A DNA stretch of 53,471 nt. Source: Syntrophobacteraceae bacterium. Its GTDB lineage: Bacteria; Desulfobacterota; Syntrophobacteria; Syntrophobacterales; Syntrophobacteraceae. This document shows positions 25,517-34,984 of the stretch, piece after piece. The stretch is taken from contig PLSV01000204.1 in NCBI GenBank assembly GCA_003165235.1, positions 1 to 53,471 on the forward strand. Direction: 5' to 3'. Made by a program: the position numbers and the translations under genes. Each line of letters opens with the position of its first letter. Position 1 is the first letter of the stretch. A model generated the notes under the pieces. That model saw only the letters and a list, made by a program, of their open reading frames with translations, searched no databases and had not been told where the DNA came from.

Positions 25517-26143
25517 ATGGCTGAAGAGCCGGTTGGGATACCAGTTGAGGGCGGCAGGATAACCATCGAAGGACTCTTCGAGCAGGGACGCATCGGCCGA
25601 AATGCAATCCTATGCCATCCCCATCCGCTCTACGGAGGCAACATGCACAATAATGTGGTCCAGGCCGCGCAGCAGACCTTCACCGGCCTCGGGTGGGGAA
25701 CTCTGCGATTCACTTTCAGAGCTGCGGGCGCCAGCGGAGGGCATCCGCCACAGGGACAAAAAGATGCTTCAGACCTTATCGCCGTCTCAGAATTCCTCCG
25801 CGCTCGATCCCCGGGGTTCATTGATTTTGCCGCCTATTCCTATGGAGCATGGGCCGCAATGGAAGCAATCCGAATGGGCCTTTCCCCGGATTCGCTCATA
25901 CTTATATCGCCGCCGTTGGATTTTATTTCTTTTCAGGGGCTGGGACTGCCTGATGCGCCCACACTCGTCACCCTCGGAAATCAAGATAATTTCTGCTCCG
26001 TGGAATCTCTGAAAAATTGGCTCTCCAACCAACCGGATGCTAAGCCGACCCTGGAAGTATTGCCCTGCGTGGATCATTTCTACTGGGGATCCGAGCGGGA
26101 GCTTTCAGCAAAAATAGAAGCTTTCCTCCGGCTCAACTTTTAA
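25517..26143 (+). CDS. Alpha/beta hydrolase (COG2945-like)
   Basis: The ATG at 25517 has AAAAGGAGCGGATT upstream, and an open frame from 25466 lacks such a site. The 208-residue protein matches small dienelactone-hydrolase-like hydrolases: ILCHPHPLYGGNMHNNVV near residue 33, the nucleophile in FAAYSYGAWAAM, LGNQDNF as the acid region and DHFYWGSE for the catalytic His. There is no signal peptide and the substrate is unknown. Its TAA stop overlaps the TAA stop of the convergent hydrolase through a shared TTAA. Confidence 0.85.
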   Translation: MAEEPVGIPVEGGRITIEGLFEQGRIGRNAILCHPHPLYGGNMHNNVVQAAQQTFTGLGWGTLRFTFRAAGASGGHPPQGQKDASDLIAVSEFLRARSPGFIDFAAYSYGAWAAMEAIRMGLSPDSLILISPPLDFISFQGLGLPDAPTLVTLGNQDNFCSVESLKNWLSNQPDAKPTLEVLPCVDHFYWGSERELSAKIEAFLRLNF

Positions 26144-26955
26144 GAGCAGGAAGCGAGATATGTCTGATAAAAACGGTGGGCGGCCCGATTGAGAATATCC
26201 CGGCATTCGACATGCAAAGCATGCCCCGCTCCGGGTATTTGCATCAATTCAGCCTTTGGAAGGCGCTCGGCAAGATAAATTGAATTTGCCGGCGGAATCA
26301 GGACATCTTCCGTGCCGGTTACTACGAGCGTTGGATTGCTGATTTTCGACAGGGCGTCCGTGCAGTCAAACAGATAAATTGCCGTCAGTTGAGCCTGAAA
26401 TGCGTACTCCGGCTGATCCGGCGCCAGAAGCTGCACGCGGTAGTGTTCTTCTATCGCTTTGGGGTTTTCGGTCTGAAATCTCTCGCTGAAGAACAGGGGC
26501 GCTTGTTTCCGGAGTATCTCCTCGCGGCTTAGCCCCGCAGTGTTCACCAGCAGAGAGACAGCTTCCGGCGAGGGCGAAATGCGGGTTTTGCCGCCAGCGT
26601 GGGTGCATCCCAGCAGCATGGCCCCAAGCCTCCCGGACGCAATCCTTGCCAGCTCGAGAGCAATCATTCCACCCATCGAAAGGGAGAATACGAGGGCCTT
26701 TTCGATCAGCAGGCGGTCAAGCAGACGGAGGGCGTCCCCGGCCATTTGCGCTATGCTATATGCACTCAGGGGCTTCCCGGACAACCCGGCCCCCCTGTTG
26801 TCGAAAACTATGCACCTGTAATGTTGCTTGAAAAAAGGGATTTGTCCTTCCCACGTCCAGGCGCCGCCGGAAAGACCGCTTATGAAAAGCATGGGGAATC
26901 CCTCTCCGAGGATCTCGTAATGGAGATCGATGTCCCCAATGTCGCTAAAGGGCAT
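26140..26955 (-). CDS. Alpha/beta hydrolase (enol-lactonase/esterase type)
   Basis: This 271-residue cytoplasmic hydrolase has the oxyanion region LFISGLSGGAWTWEG, CIVFDNRGAGLSGKP, the nucleophile FSLSMGGMIALE (GxSxG-like), TGTEDVLIPP with the acid, and GAGHALHVE with the catalytic His. These fit 3-oxoadipate enol-lactonase-like or general esterases; no aromatic degradation genes are nearby, so the specificity is open. GGAG precedes the ATG, which overlaps the end of the PAP2 gene. Confidence 0.87.
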   Translation of the reverse strand: MPFSDIGDIDLHYEILGEGFPMLFISGLSGGAWTWEGQIPFFKQHYRCIVFDNRGAGLSGKPLSAYSIAQMAGDALRLLDRLLIEKALVFSLSMGGMIALELARIASGRLGAMLLGCTHAGGKTRISPSPEAVSLLVNTAGLSREEILRKQAPLFFSERFQTENPKAIEEHYRVQLLAPDQPEYAFQAQLTAIYLFDCTDALSKISNPTLVVTGTEDVLIPPANSIYLAERLPKAELMQIPGAGHALHVECRDILNRAAHRFYQTYLASCS

Positions 26956-27604
26956 TGGTTTTCTCCACTGGCTGCGGCGGCGCTTTTTCGCGCTTTCGTC
27001 TTATCACAAATCCCTTTTTCTCAAAACCCGCAGCTACGAGTTCAGTGACAACCACTCCCAGGTAAGCCCCGAACAATACGTCGCTCGGGAAATGAGCCCC
27101 CACTATGACACGGCTGGCCATTACAACCAAAGCTATGCTCAACAGGATATGCTTGAAGCGGCCGGTCACCACGCCCAGTCCGTAGCACAGGGCGGCTATA
27201 GTATTGGCGTGGCCTGATGGAAACGAGGCATAATTATATTGATTCGCAAAAGGTTTGAACCAGTATACGCCCCGGGAAATCAACAGCCCGGGCCTGCTTC
27301 TTCCAACCAGAACTTTGACCAGGTCGTTCGCAAGTCCCGAGAGGGCGACCGCCGCCAACAGGAAGACGGCCGCGTTCGCCAGGATCGCGTTCTTTTTTAC
27401 GAATCGAAAGTAGATAAACCCGGCGAGTGCGGCCGCCAGATAAGGCGTAGATAACCCCAGCCGGGTTATCAGCTCGAAGATCTCTTTGGCCCTGTAGTCA
27501 ACAGTAGCGCAAAAACGCGCGGCCGGCGCGTCGAATGCTTCGTAACTTATGATGCAGGCTGCAATAACGGCTGAGGAGAACAGGACAGCCTGCGCTGGTT
27601 TCAT
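26945..27604 (-). CDS. PAP2-family membrane phosphatase
   Basis: I chose the ATG at 27604 (MKPAQAVLF), which follows GAGG at a good distance; upstream ATG and GTG codons to 27667 lack sites. The 219-residue protein has about six transmembrane helices and all three PAP2 motifs: KVLVGRSRPG, SFPSGHANT and SRVIVGAHFPSDV. It is likely to dephosphorylate undecaprenyl pyrophosphate or phosphatidic or phosphatidylglycerol phosphate lipids. The basic C-terminal tail ends in the overlap with the hydrolase gene. Confidence 0.85.
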   Translation of the reverse strand: MKPAQAVLFSSAVIAACIISYEAFDAPAARFCATVDYRAKEIFELITRLGLSTPYLAAALAGFIYFRFVKKNAILANAAVFLLAAVALSGLANDLVKVLVGRSRPGLLISRGVYWFKPFANQYNYASFPSGHANTIAALCYGLGVVTGRFKHILLSIALVVMASRVIVGAHFPSDVLFGAYLGVVVTELVAAGFEKKGFVIRRKREKAPPQPVEKTNAL

Positions 27605-27724
27605 TTCGAGCCTCATGTGACGAGTCATGGATGTGAGATCGGCCTTTTCACCCGAGTGGTGAAACACCAGGGCGCCATCTGCAAACGGCGCCGCATGGGA
27701 CCCTCTAATTTACACTAAGAACGG

Positions 27725-27738
27725 CCTGCGCACGCAGG
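27725..27738. terminator. Small hairpin downstream of the pilus operon
   Basis: CCTGCG-CA-CGCAGG is a perfect 6-bp stem located about 80 bases past the last pseudopilin gene. No T-run is present, so a role in ending the operon is only possible. Confidence 0.25.
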
Positions 27739-27819
27739 AAAAGGGGGGGCCAAAGCCGGGTTCGGGCAGCGGCCTGGCGACAGTCCTTATATCAGTTCAC
27801 TTTGTTAAAGAGAAGTAAA

Positions 27820-28401
27820 CTATCGAGAATAGCGGTACACGAACAAGATTTCGGCATGCTCGCCGGAATTCGGCGCCAGGGCCCGTGAGACGACTGTGTA
27901 ATAGTAGCAGCCATTCGGGCACGTAGCGGAGCCGGCCTGCTGAGTAGTCATCGAGTTATCGATGACTTTGACGTCAACCGTGTAGTTGGACAATGTAAGA
28001 GTTATGTCCGGACTTACGGTGGGGTTGGTGTTTGTCGCATTAGCCTGGGATGGACATGCGGGAGCGGTGTTCCATGCCGCTGTCGAGGACCAGCTCGATG
28101 TCGCGTTGCCCACCTTTACCTGAAGACATCGGCCCTGGTTCAGGCTCGTGCCGAAAGGCGCACTGGGAGGAACGGAGACTTGATTTTGCACCATGTAGAT
28201 GAACAGGTCCGTTCCAGCTTTGGCAGCGTCCAGGGCTGTTGTGTAGCCTTGCTCCAAACGGGCCAGTTTCGTTTCCTGGGTTGAGAGCCGGAACATTATC
28301 GCCACGACCGCAAATCCAAGCACCAGTATCATCAGAGTGGCGACCAGGGCTATTCCTTTTTGGCTTTGGATCGGATTTATCATCTTCTCAGTTAACTTCA
28401 T
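27820..28401 (-). CDS. pilX: Type IV pilus minor pseudopilin PilX-like
   Basis: The 193-residue protein has a short leader, the PilX-type N-terminal helix KGIALVATLMILVLGFAVVA without the usual +5 Glu of major pilins, and a globular C-terminal half with two cysteine pairs (APACPSQANATN, ATCPNGCYYY). It is the last gene of the minor-pilin operon and its start overlaps the pilW stop by four bases. It primes pilus assembly with PilV, PilW and PilY1. Confidence 0.8.
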   Translation of the reverse strand: MKLTEKMINPIQSQKGIALVATLMILVLGFAVVAIMFRLSTQETKLARLEQGYTTALDAAKAGTDLFIYMVQNQVSVPPSAPFGTSLNQGRCLQVKVGNATSSWSSTAAWNTAPACPSQANATNTNPTVSPDITLTLSNYTVDVKVIDNSMTTQQAGSATCPNGCYYYTVVSRALAPNSGEHAEILFVYRYSR

Positions 28402-29654
28402 CGGGTTGTCAGGTTCAGCAAGTTCATAGGCTTGATGGCCATTTCAAGGATCTTCCAGCGGTATTGAACGTCTGCGCCTGTAGGGGTGAAGCTGCTGAGC
28501 GCCCCCGTAAGGGCCGAACTGCTCAACTGTTTAAATGGGTTGTTCGTTGTATAGTTTCCCCCAAGGCTGTTGGCAATGTCCTGGTCGCCAAGATTCAAAA
28601 CGCCGGAAAAGCGGAAATTGGAAGATCCTTGACCGGATGAGGCGCTGGAGTCGCCGAGCCCTTCCTGGTAGAGCACAAATACTCTCACTTCACGTAGCTG
28701 CTGCTGTATTTGCACGGCCGTCGGGGAGGTTTGCTGCCACACGAGTGGTTGAGCGCCTGAACTGGCATCAAGCCCGAAGGCTACCTCAAAGTCCCTTACG
28801 CAGTCGACCAGGGGGGCTTTGTTGAGAGTGCCGTCCGCCTGGTTTACCGTGCTTCGATACAGTGTGTAGGTGCTTGCGGCGCAACTGCTTGGAAAATCGG
28901 CGGCAATTTTGTCCAGGTAATAATCAACGCGGTTGAACGGCATTATGTGCGTGCCGGTCTTGTTATCGAGACCGTACATATAATAGACATTTTGTGGGCT
29001 GGGGGACCCGATGGCGGCGGCGTTGGAATAATAACCGGTATTGGCTGCTGACGCATTGAACGTATAGCAGCCCCAAGGCCCGGACGCGGGCTGCAGCACG
29101 CCATTATTGTCGAGAACGATGAATCTGTCGTTGGTTGTAAAGTCCATGACAGGGTCAAGGGCCGTGACTCCCCATAACTTGACCGTTGGAGTAGCGCCTG
29201 CATTGGTGATCATGGACCATTTCTTGCTAGTTGCATTGATGTTCGCCGCGCTCGACTTTATGGCGAGAACGTCGGAGCTGTAGGCGCTCGACTTTGTGGC
29301 GGCGGGCACATTGTTGCCCGGCTTCGGGTTTAGCATCACTAGCGCCCTCGGAGGGCTATTTGGCGAATCGTTGAGATCAGCCGGGTTGTAGTAGTTTACG
29401 GTATTATCATTGGCTTCGCTGTAGGTTACTCCCGCCGCAAAGCTTGCGGGCAGGCCGAACCCGGCCATTTCGATATCGTAGCGCAACATCTCCATACCGG
29501 TCAAATTCGCCATATAGCTTTCGGCCAGCCTGCCCTGGGTCCTGTAAGTCCTCAGAAGCTTCAGGTAGGCAGTGGTTACCGCGCAGAGGATAACCATTAC
29601 AACCGCCAGGCTGACCAACAGCTCCACCATGGTCATGCCGCGCTGCCTGTTCAT
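28398..29654 (-). CDS. pilW: Type IV pilus minor pseudopilin PilW-like
   Basis: This 418-residue protein starts with the class III signal RGMTMVELLVSLAVVMVILC (prepilin peptidase site after Gly, +5 Glu in MTMVE), followed by the PilW signature ...MEMLRYDIEMAGFGLP. The large C-terminal domain contains LYRSTVNQADGTLNKAPLVDC and is larger than in most pilins. ATGA overlaps join it to pilV and pilX. It belongs to the minor-pilin priming complex. Confidence 0.85.
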   Translation of the reverse strand: MNRQRGMTMVELLVSLAVVMVILCAVTTAYLKLLRTYRTQGRLAESYMANLTGMEMLRYDIEMAGFGLPASFAAGVTYSEANDNTVNYYNPADLNDSPNSPPRALVMLNPKPGNNVPAATKSSAYSSDVLAIKSSAANINATSKKWSMITNAGATPTVKLWGVTALDPVMDFTTNDRFIVLDNNGVLQPASGPWGCYTFNASAANTGYYSNAAAIGSPSPQNVYYMYGLDNKTGTHIMPFNRVDYYLDKIAADFPSSCAASTYTLYRSTVNQADGTLNKAPLVDCVRDFEVAFGLDASSGAQPLVWQQTSPTAVQIQQQLREVRVFVLYQEGLGDSSASSGQGSSNFRFSGVLNLGDQDIANSLGGNYTTNNPFKQLSSSALTGALSSFTPTGADVQYRWKILEMAIKPMNLLNLTTR

Positions 29655-30058
29655 TTCATTTGCCTCACGATTGTTTGCAGAATATAAGAATATGTATTAT
29701 TTTTAAATTGCCACTGAACCTGGAACTGCACCAGGGTCATTCCCATGCCTGCGGCGCCCGGCGCAACAGCGGGACTGCTGAATTTGACCGTGTAATTGAC
29801 CAGGCTTTTTCTCACCTGCCTCGTAATGGTTTGTGGGGTCGGAATTTGGTGAATGTTGGCATACGGCATGTCCCTTGCCGCTTCCTCCTGTTCCTGTGCT
29901 ATCTTCATCGCATCATTGCGCATCTCGTTCATCAGGCTATGATCGAGTGCCGCCATGATCCCGACGATCGAAGCCAACATCCCGAAGGCCAGAAGCAGAA
30001 GAGTCACCATGACCTCGATGAGCGTAAAGCCCCGTTTATCGCAAGGGTTCATAGTCAC
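29651..30058 (-). CDS. pilV: Type IV pilus minor pseudopilin PilV-like
   Basis: The 135-residue protein has the prepilin signal RGFTLIEVMVTLLLLAFGML and the PilV-type QEQEEAARDMPY region after the helix. The start is GTG 30058 with AAGGGG at a good distance, or ATG 30052 two codons later. It lies between FimT and PilW in the minor-pilin cluster and overlaps pilW by four bases. Confidence 0.85.
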   Translation of the reverse strand: MTMNPCDKRGFTLIEVMVTLLLLAFGMLASIVGIMAALDHSLMNEMRNDAMKIAQEQEEAARDMPYANIHQIPTPQTITRQVRKSLVNYTVKFSSPAVAPGAAGMGMTLVQFQVQWQFKNNTYSYILQTIVRQMK

Positions 30059-30067
30059 GGCCGCCCC

Positions 30068-30568
30068 TTATTTTGGCGCACAATTGCCGGCATTCATTTT
30101 TCCAAGTGTTATTCTGGTGCTTGAAACCGCCACGCAATCTATTGCAGCCCCGGAGGTCGATGAAACACTGAATGTAATCGGATTGGCGGGGTCCAGAAAC
30201 CCCCTGCCGTCAAAGCTCACGCTATTCTGGTTAACCGAAGGAGTAATGGCGTACTTTGGGCTCACCGCCGCCCCGATCTGCGTGTCGACGCCGGTGTCAT
30301 CGATTACGCCATTGTTGTTCGCGTCAGATCTTACCTGGTAGGAGGTGATGCTGGCGCCTCCTCCCCACCATACGCCCGACGCCAATTTGCCGCTGTAGGC
30401 GGTCATGCGCCCAAACTGAAGGTTGCTGTAAAGCTGGACCATCTGGTTTTCTATATCGTGTTTCTTTTTCCAGCTCGAGTATGAGGGAACGCCCCAGGCC
30501 AGCAGCAGCACGCAGATCGAGACTACCACCATCAATTCGACTAGAGTGAATCCGCCTTGTTTTTTCAT
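30068..30568 (-). CDS. Type IV pilus/GspH-type pseudopilin, FimT/FimU-like
   Basis: The 166-residue protein has a short leader and the helix GFTLVELMVVVSICVLLL (cleavage after Gly, +5 Glu), then SYSSWKKKHDIENQMVQLYS and a C-terminal beta domain. This matches the GspH/FimT family, which begins many PilV-PilW-PilX clusters. Its start overlaps the pilY1 stop by four bases, so translation is coupled to PilY1. Confidence 0.85.
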   Translation of the reverse strand: MKKQGGFTLVELMVVVSICVLLLAWGVPSYSSWKKKHDIENQMVQLYSNLQFGRMTAYSGKLASGVWWGGGASITSYQVRSDANNNGVIDDTGVDTQIGAAVSPKYAITPSVNQNSVSFDGRGFLDPANPITFSVSSTSGAAIDCVAVSSTRITLGKMNAGNCAPK

Positions 30569-33500
30569 CTTTCAATCCATTGTATCAGTTGCCCCGATTT
30601 GGCCGCCGATGTGGCCGGTTGCACTTCAGGGACCGAAGTTTCCGGCGGCATGCCGTGATACCATATGGTTGTCCTTGTGCCGGCGGCCGCGCCGTCACCG
30701 GGGCCCGTACCGACGAACGAAGAGGCGGCGTTGATCTGGTATATCGCCCCGGTGGAGGTTTGCAGATACAGGGTCCCAGACGGGTTGGCCACCGTATATG
30801 AGCCGCATGTTTGTGCAAGCGCTTCCCCCGTCGCGCAGTTCAGACCCCACACACGGCTCTGGCCGCCATAGCCGCATGCTTCGGAAGTGGGTTCGGAAGT
30901 AGTGAAAAATATCGAGTTGGCGCCCACGGATACAGTGGGATCGGTAATCAGTCTCTCCCCGAGAAAGGACCCCGTTGCAGGTTCCAGGGGGTACTGCCAG
31001 CCGACCTGAAGAAAGGAGCTTGGATTAGTTGCATTACTACTGCTGCTTGCGTTCGCGCATGCAGTCGTAACGGCGCTATCGGAGTTCAGGGAGGCGATGC
31101 TGGCGCAATTGTTGTTGCATTGATCGCAGGTAAACGGTATTCCCATGAGATAATTCGGACCGGCGCCAGTATAGTCGTACTGCGGCAGGGAGGAAAAGTA
31201 CCTTCCCGACCCGGCATAGAGGTACCATGTATTGAAACACTGCTCGGTCGCTATCCTTGCGGTTATGGGCAGTGTGGCAATATTGGCGTATGTTGTTGCG
31301 TCATAGCCCCAGGCGCCCGGATCGTTGTTGCTAGTATAGATTTTCCCGACGCCTCCCTGCCAGCCGGTGGAGCTGCCGCTTGGCGAGTTCCCGTACCCGA
31401 AGAAAACAAAGTCCGTGTAGCCATCCCCGTTTACATCCAGGCCGTTGGTGAAAAGCCTCCCTCCAGACCCGTTCGCGGTGGCGGCGCCGAAATCATGGCG
31501 GAAGACTTTATTGATTGTCAGGTTGGCGTTAAGGGTAAGGACGAAAGCCTGGAGGCTCTGAACTGAACTGCCGTCCGCCGGGTTTGTCGGGCCTGACAGG
31601 AACATTACGTAATACTGGTTGCCGCTCGGACTAACCGGCGGATTAGCACAGGGATCACCCGTGTTTGACCACTTGTGGATAACCGCCGGCCCGGAGTAGG
31701 AATAACCCAGGAATGGATGGCTGAATTCCCATAGGAGTATGGGGTTCTGGGCGTCGGTGATATCGAGGGCGTAATATGAAGAAAGCCCGGTGCAGCTCGA
31801 AGGATTGGAGCAGCTAGTGTAGCAGGGAGTAGAATCGGCGCACTTCACAGGGGTGCATGTGTCCGATGGAGCGTTGATGAGGTATGCGCTGGAACAGTTC
31901 GAGTTATACGGGGCCGTTGTGCAGTTCGAGTTCTGTGAGCATGGCTGTCCATTGGATACCCCGGAACTGTTGAAGCAGTAATTGCCGGGAGTAGGGGAAG
32001 TGATGGTCCCGCCCCCGAGTCTCATCCCGCCGATCAGGATCGTCTTCGGAATTGGCGGCCCGCTTGGGTCGTTTGGGTTTGGAACCATCATTGTCGTGAT
32101 GTACGGGCTCAAATCGCTGTAATAGAGATGACAAGTCCCCGGAGGAACTGCGAGGCACCTCAGGTAGGGAAGACTGTTCTGGGGAATGAAGGCCCACAAT
32201 TCCTGCCCCATGTTCGGGGTCGGAATTCCCGTTAATTCTGTCACCTGGTATTGCGCTGCACTCAATCCCGCACTGCTTAGAGTTCCCGTTTGGAAAGCGT
32301 GCAGCATTCCGTCGTTGGCGCCGACAAAGATGACGCTTTGCTTCTTCCGGCACGAAGTAAAGGAACCGGTCGTGCCGCAATCGGAGTCCTGAGTGCAGAG
32401 CTGGGTATTGAAAGAAGCGCCGTTGGAGCAATATTTGTAATCAGCTTGAACCTGGGGTGTGGAATAGACGATGTCCCCCAATTTCCATACATTTTGCGTG
32501 CAGACGCCGCTCGAGCAATCCGAGGGCGAGCTGCATGGGGCCCCGTTCGAACAGAGTCCAACGGTCCTGTTCCTGCAATTTGGGAGGTCCGTCCCCCTTA
32601 CATAATTTATAAGATTTTGCAAAGTTGCTATATCGCTTGATCCCTGAAGGCAGGGATCAAAGTTCGACGGCGCGCCCAATGGTGAAGACCCTGGTGTGGT
32701 GAGGGCTGAGTTGGCGGTATCAAAACTAACCAGACCGGCGCCGTTGCTCCCCGGAATGTAGATTTGCCTGCCGGCTGGGGTTGTCAGGAACAGTTGTTTT
32801 CCCGCTTCCCACAGGGGGGTCAGAGAATCCAGCCCGACGTTATCGACAAGTGTGTCCGGATCGCCCAGATTGACGGCGTCGTTCGAGTCTTTGTTACGAT
32901 TCACGGAAAGGCCGTTCTGGAGGTCGAATACAAAAGATATCGCGTAGTCGTCGTTGAGTTCGAGGATATAGTCATGAAGGGTATCCTCTCTTATGTTGCT
33001 GTATGCCGCGCCGTTATAGAACCAGTAGTCGTAGAGATAACCCGGCCAACTTATGCTCGCCGCCCCAAAAAGTTTGGAAGGGTAAAATACGCCCTGCAGC
33101 ATGTTGGCGCCATTCTGAGTCTGGCCCTCGGACAGAACCGAGACGGAACTGCCTGCAGCAACACGCGCCAGAAGGTCCGTGATAATGCTGTTCAGAGCAT
33201 CGACAAACTGGTCGGGATTATCGGCGTAATAAGCGTGCCCGGAAGTGGCCGTGCCGCCTGCATTGGCCATCTTGTCCAGGTTTGCCTTCGCCTCGGTAGT
33301 AAGGCCCATTCCCAGAACATAAGTCTTGATGGGATATGTCGTACCGCCGCTTATTGGCGTCACGCCTTGCTGAAGCTGGGTAACCTGCGCCAGGACTTGC
33401 TGCATGAGGTCCGACATGACCGAAGGGTTTGGGGTGGGCTGCGAGCCATTCATGAAAGTGGACGGCAAGCCGTCCGTAGCATAAATTATATAGTTCTTTT

Positions 33501-34938
33501 GACATGGCGAGGTGATGGGGCTGCTGTACCCGGAAAGCTGGCCGTTGAAGTAGTTGAACGCCGTATTCAGTGTGCCGGCGGTCGGCGTATTGCTGGCGTT
33601 GACAATATAGGGACAGGTATTCATGGTCCCATCCGGCGTGTTTCCCGCCCAGCAGCTCATATAGCCGGCGCTGTCATTGGCCTTTGGATTGAGTATGTTC
33701 AAAACCTTGTTAGAGCAACTCGAGTTATAAGAAGGGTCTGTGCACTCCGCGATGCTTGAGCATGCCTGTCCGTTTGATACCCCGGAGCTATTGTAGCAAA
33801 TATTAGAACATCTCGAGTTATAAGGGACTGTGCAGTCCGCGGTGGTTGAGCATGCCTGTCCATTGGATACCCCGGAGTCATTGGCGCAAAAATTCACCGG
33901 GCCCACCGGAACGTGAAGGTATCCCTGTGGATTGCCGGATGATTGACTCCAACTGAACCACGTCGGGCCTACCCAGTACCAGGGCATCGCCTGGCCCCAG
34001 TTGTAAAACCCTAAAGCCCAGTCCGAATCGGTGGGTTGGAATTGTTCAGGGTAACAGTTGCCGCCGTAACCGTCCCAAACATCGTCGGTTGTCGTTTTTT
34101 GGCTGCAGTATATGTAATAATTACTGGCATTTTCCCATGGACTGTACGCGGAACCGCTTCCGTTATCGAGTCCGCTATAGCCGAACATTATGCCGTCGTT
34201 TCCCCAGTCATAGAAAGGATCTGTCTGGTTATAAAAAACATACTTGCCCGGGTTCGTGGGGTTGGGCCACTTTTGTGTTTTAGGGTAAGTCAGTCCGCAA
34301 TACCTTGCCCTTGTGCTGGTGGTGTCGGTCGTGGCAGGGTAGTAGACAGTAGACAGAATGAGATCGGGAAAGTTTGTCTGGGTACCGTCGTTGTGGGTGA
34401 ATGTCTGGGTCGTATAACTTGTAAACGTCTGGCCGAGTGATGCATCGGGGGGACAGCAAGCGTCGCAGGCTGCTGATGAGACAGTATCGTTTGGGTTCAT
34501 GCAATAAGTTACGCATGCCTGCAAGCATGCCTGCGCCTGTGCCGCCGTGAGGGTGAGCGGCATGCTGCAGTACGAGTTGGGATTGTAGGAAGCAAAAGGC
34601 ATGGCGTTGTGGATTTGCATGGCCACAAGGTCATTTGGCAGTGAGTATGTCATTATTCCGACATTGGCTTTACTTTGGAGGTCGGTCACTACGTTTTGCA
34701 GCGCCTGTTTCGCCACCACCGTCTTGCTGGCCGGAGAATACGAACCGGCCGCGTTGCCATAGAAATCTTCGTCCATACTGTTGGAGTTGTCCAGGATTAT
34801 CAGTATGTTGGGTATGACCCCGGTTTGAATGAACGGAGGGTAGAGCGAATTGCTGCATGCGCCGCCCAAGACGTCTGCGGGCAGAAAAGCGAGTGAAAAA
34901 AAAGAAAAGAGCATAACTGTCACAACGGCTCGCTTCAT
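30565..34938 (-). CDS. pilY1: Type IV pilus tip adhesin PilY1
   Basis: This very large secreted protein (1457 residues) has a signal peptide (about 1-26), a von Willebrand A domain with MIDAS motif DNSNS at 50-54 and an interior rich in Asn, Gly and Ser. The C-terminal half is a PilY1-type beta-propeller that carries VFVGANDGMLHAF and the calcium site DVNGDGYTD near residue 1165. It sits at the pilus tip and takes part in adhesion and calcium-dependent retraction control. Inserted in it are cysteine-rich modules (about 348-409, about 986-1016, and two shorter ones around 790-870) that are not usual for PilY1. It is followed by the minor pilins with overlapping starts. Confidence 0.9.
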   Translation of the reverse strand: MKRAVVTVMLFSFFSLAFLPADVLGGACSNSLYPPFIQTGVIPNILIILDNSNSMDEDFYGNAAGSYSPASKTVVAKQALQNVVTDLQSKANVGIMTYSLPNDLVAMQIHNAMPFASYNPNSYCSMPLTLTAAQAQACLQACVTYCMNPNDTVSSAACDACCPPDASLGQTFTSYTTQTFTHNDGTQTNFPDLILSTVYYPATTDTTSTRARYCGLTYPKTQKWPNPTNPGKYVFYNQTDPFYDWGNDGIMFGYSGLDNGSGSAYSPWENASNYYIYCSQKTTTDDVWDGYGGNCYPEQFQPTDSDWALGFYNWGQAMPWYWVGPTWFSWSQSSGNPQGYLHVPVGPVNFCANDSGVSNGQACSTTADCTVPYNSRCSNICYNSSGVSNGQACSSIAECTDPSYNSSCSNKVLNILNPKANDSAGYMSCWAGNTPDGTMNTCPYIVNASNTPTAGTLNTAFNYFNGQLSGYSSPITSPCQKNYIIYATDGLPSTFMNGSQPTPNPSVMSDLMQQVLAQVTQLQQGVTPISGGTTYPIKTYVLGMGLTTEAKANLDKMANAGGTATSGHAYYADNPDQFVDALNSIITDLLARVAAGSSVSVLSEGQTQNGANMLQGVFYPSKLFGAASISWPGYLYDYWFYNGAAYSNIREDTLHDYILELNDDYAISFVFDLQNGLSVNRNKDSNDAVNLGDPDTLVDNVGLDSLTPLWEAGKQLFLTTPAGRQIYIPGSNGAGLVSFDTANSALTTPGSSPLGAPSNFDPCLQGSSDIATLQNLINYVRGTDLPNCRNRTVGLCSNGAPCSSPSDCSSGVCTQNVWKLGDIVYSTPQVQADYKYCSNGASFNTQLCTQDSDCGTTGSFTSCRKKQSVIFVGANDGMLHAFQTGTLSSAGLSAAQYQVTELTGIPTPNMGQELWAFIPQNSLPYLRCLAVPPGTCHLYYSDLSPYITTMMVPNPNDPSGPPIPKTILIGGMRLGGGTITSPTPGNYCFNSSGVSNGQPCSQNSNCTTAPYNSNCSSAYLINAPSDTCTPVKCADSTPCYTSCSNPSSCTGLSSYYALDITDAQNPILLWEFSHPFLGYSYSGPAVIHKWSNTGDPCANPPVSPSGNQYYVMFLSGPTNPADGSSVQSLQAFVLTLNANLTINKVFRHDFGAATANGSGGRLFTNGLDVNGDGYTDFVFFGYGNSPSGSSTGWQGGVGKIYTSNNDPGAWGYDATTYANIATLPITARIATEQCFNTWYLYAGSGRYFSSLPQYDYTGAGPNYLMGIPFTCDQCNNNCASIASLNSDSAVTTACANASSSSNATNPSSFLQVGWQYPLEPATGSFLGERLITDPTVSVGANSIFFTTSEPTSEACGYGGQSRVWGLNCATGEALAQTCGSYTVANPSGTLYLQTSTGAIYQINAASSFVGTGPGDGAAAGTRTTIWYHGMPPETSVPEVQPATSAAKSGQLIQWIER
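31889..31981 (-). repeat. Cysteine-rich module repeat in pilY1 (copy 3)
   Basis: This segment codes for a module reading C-x-N-S-S-G-V-S-N-G-Q-x-C-S-x5-C. It resembles the two tandem copies at 33712-33895 at both DNA level (shared GAGCATG..TGTCCATTGGATACCCCGGA) and protein level, so the unit appears to have been copied within the gene. Confidence 0.7.
33712..33895 (-). repeat. Tandem cysteine-rich module repeats in pilY1 (copies 1 and 2)
   Basis: Two adjacent units of about 90 bases code for NDSGVSNGQACSTTADC and NSSGVSNGQACSSIAEC. DNA identity between the units is high (CTCGAGTTATAAG, GAGCATGCCTGTCC, GATACCCCGGAG). They sit in the N-terminal half of PilY1. Confidence 0.75.
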
Positions 34939-34984
34939 GGGGTGCTGCTCCTCAAATTGTCGCCTGCGTATGTGAATAGCCGTT

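Noticed and set aside
26140-26143. Overlapping stops of the two hydrolases as a regulatory site
   Set aside because: The shared TTAA is a chance palindrome of two TAA stops.
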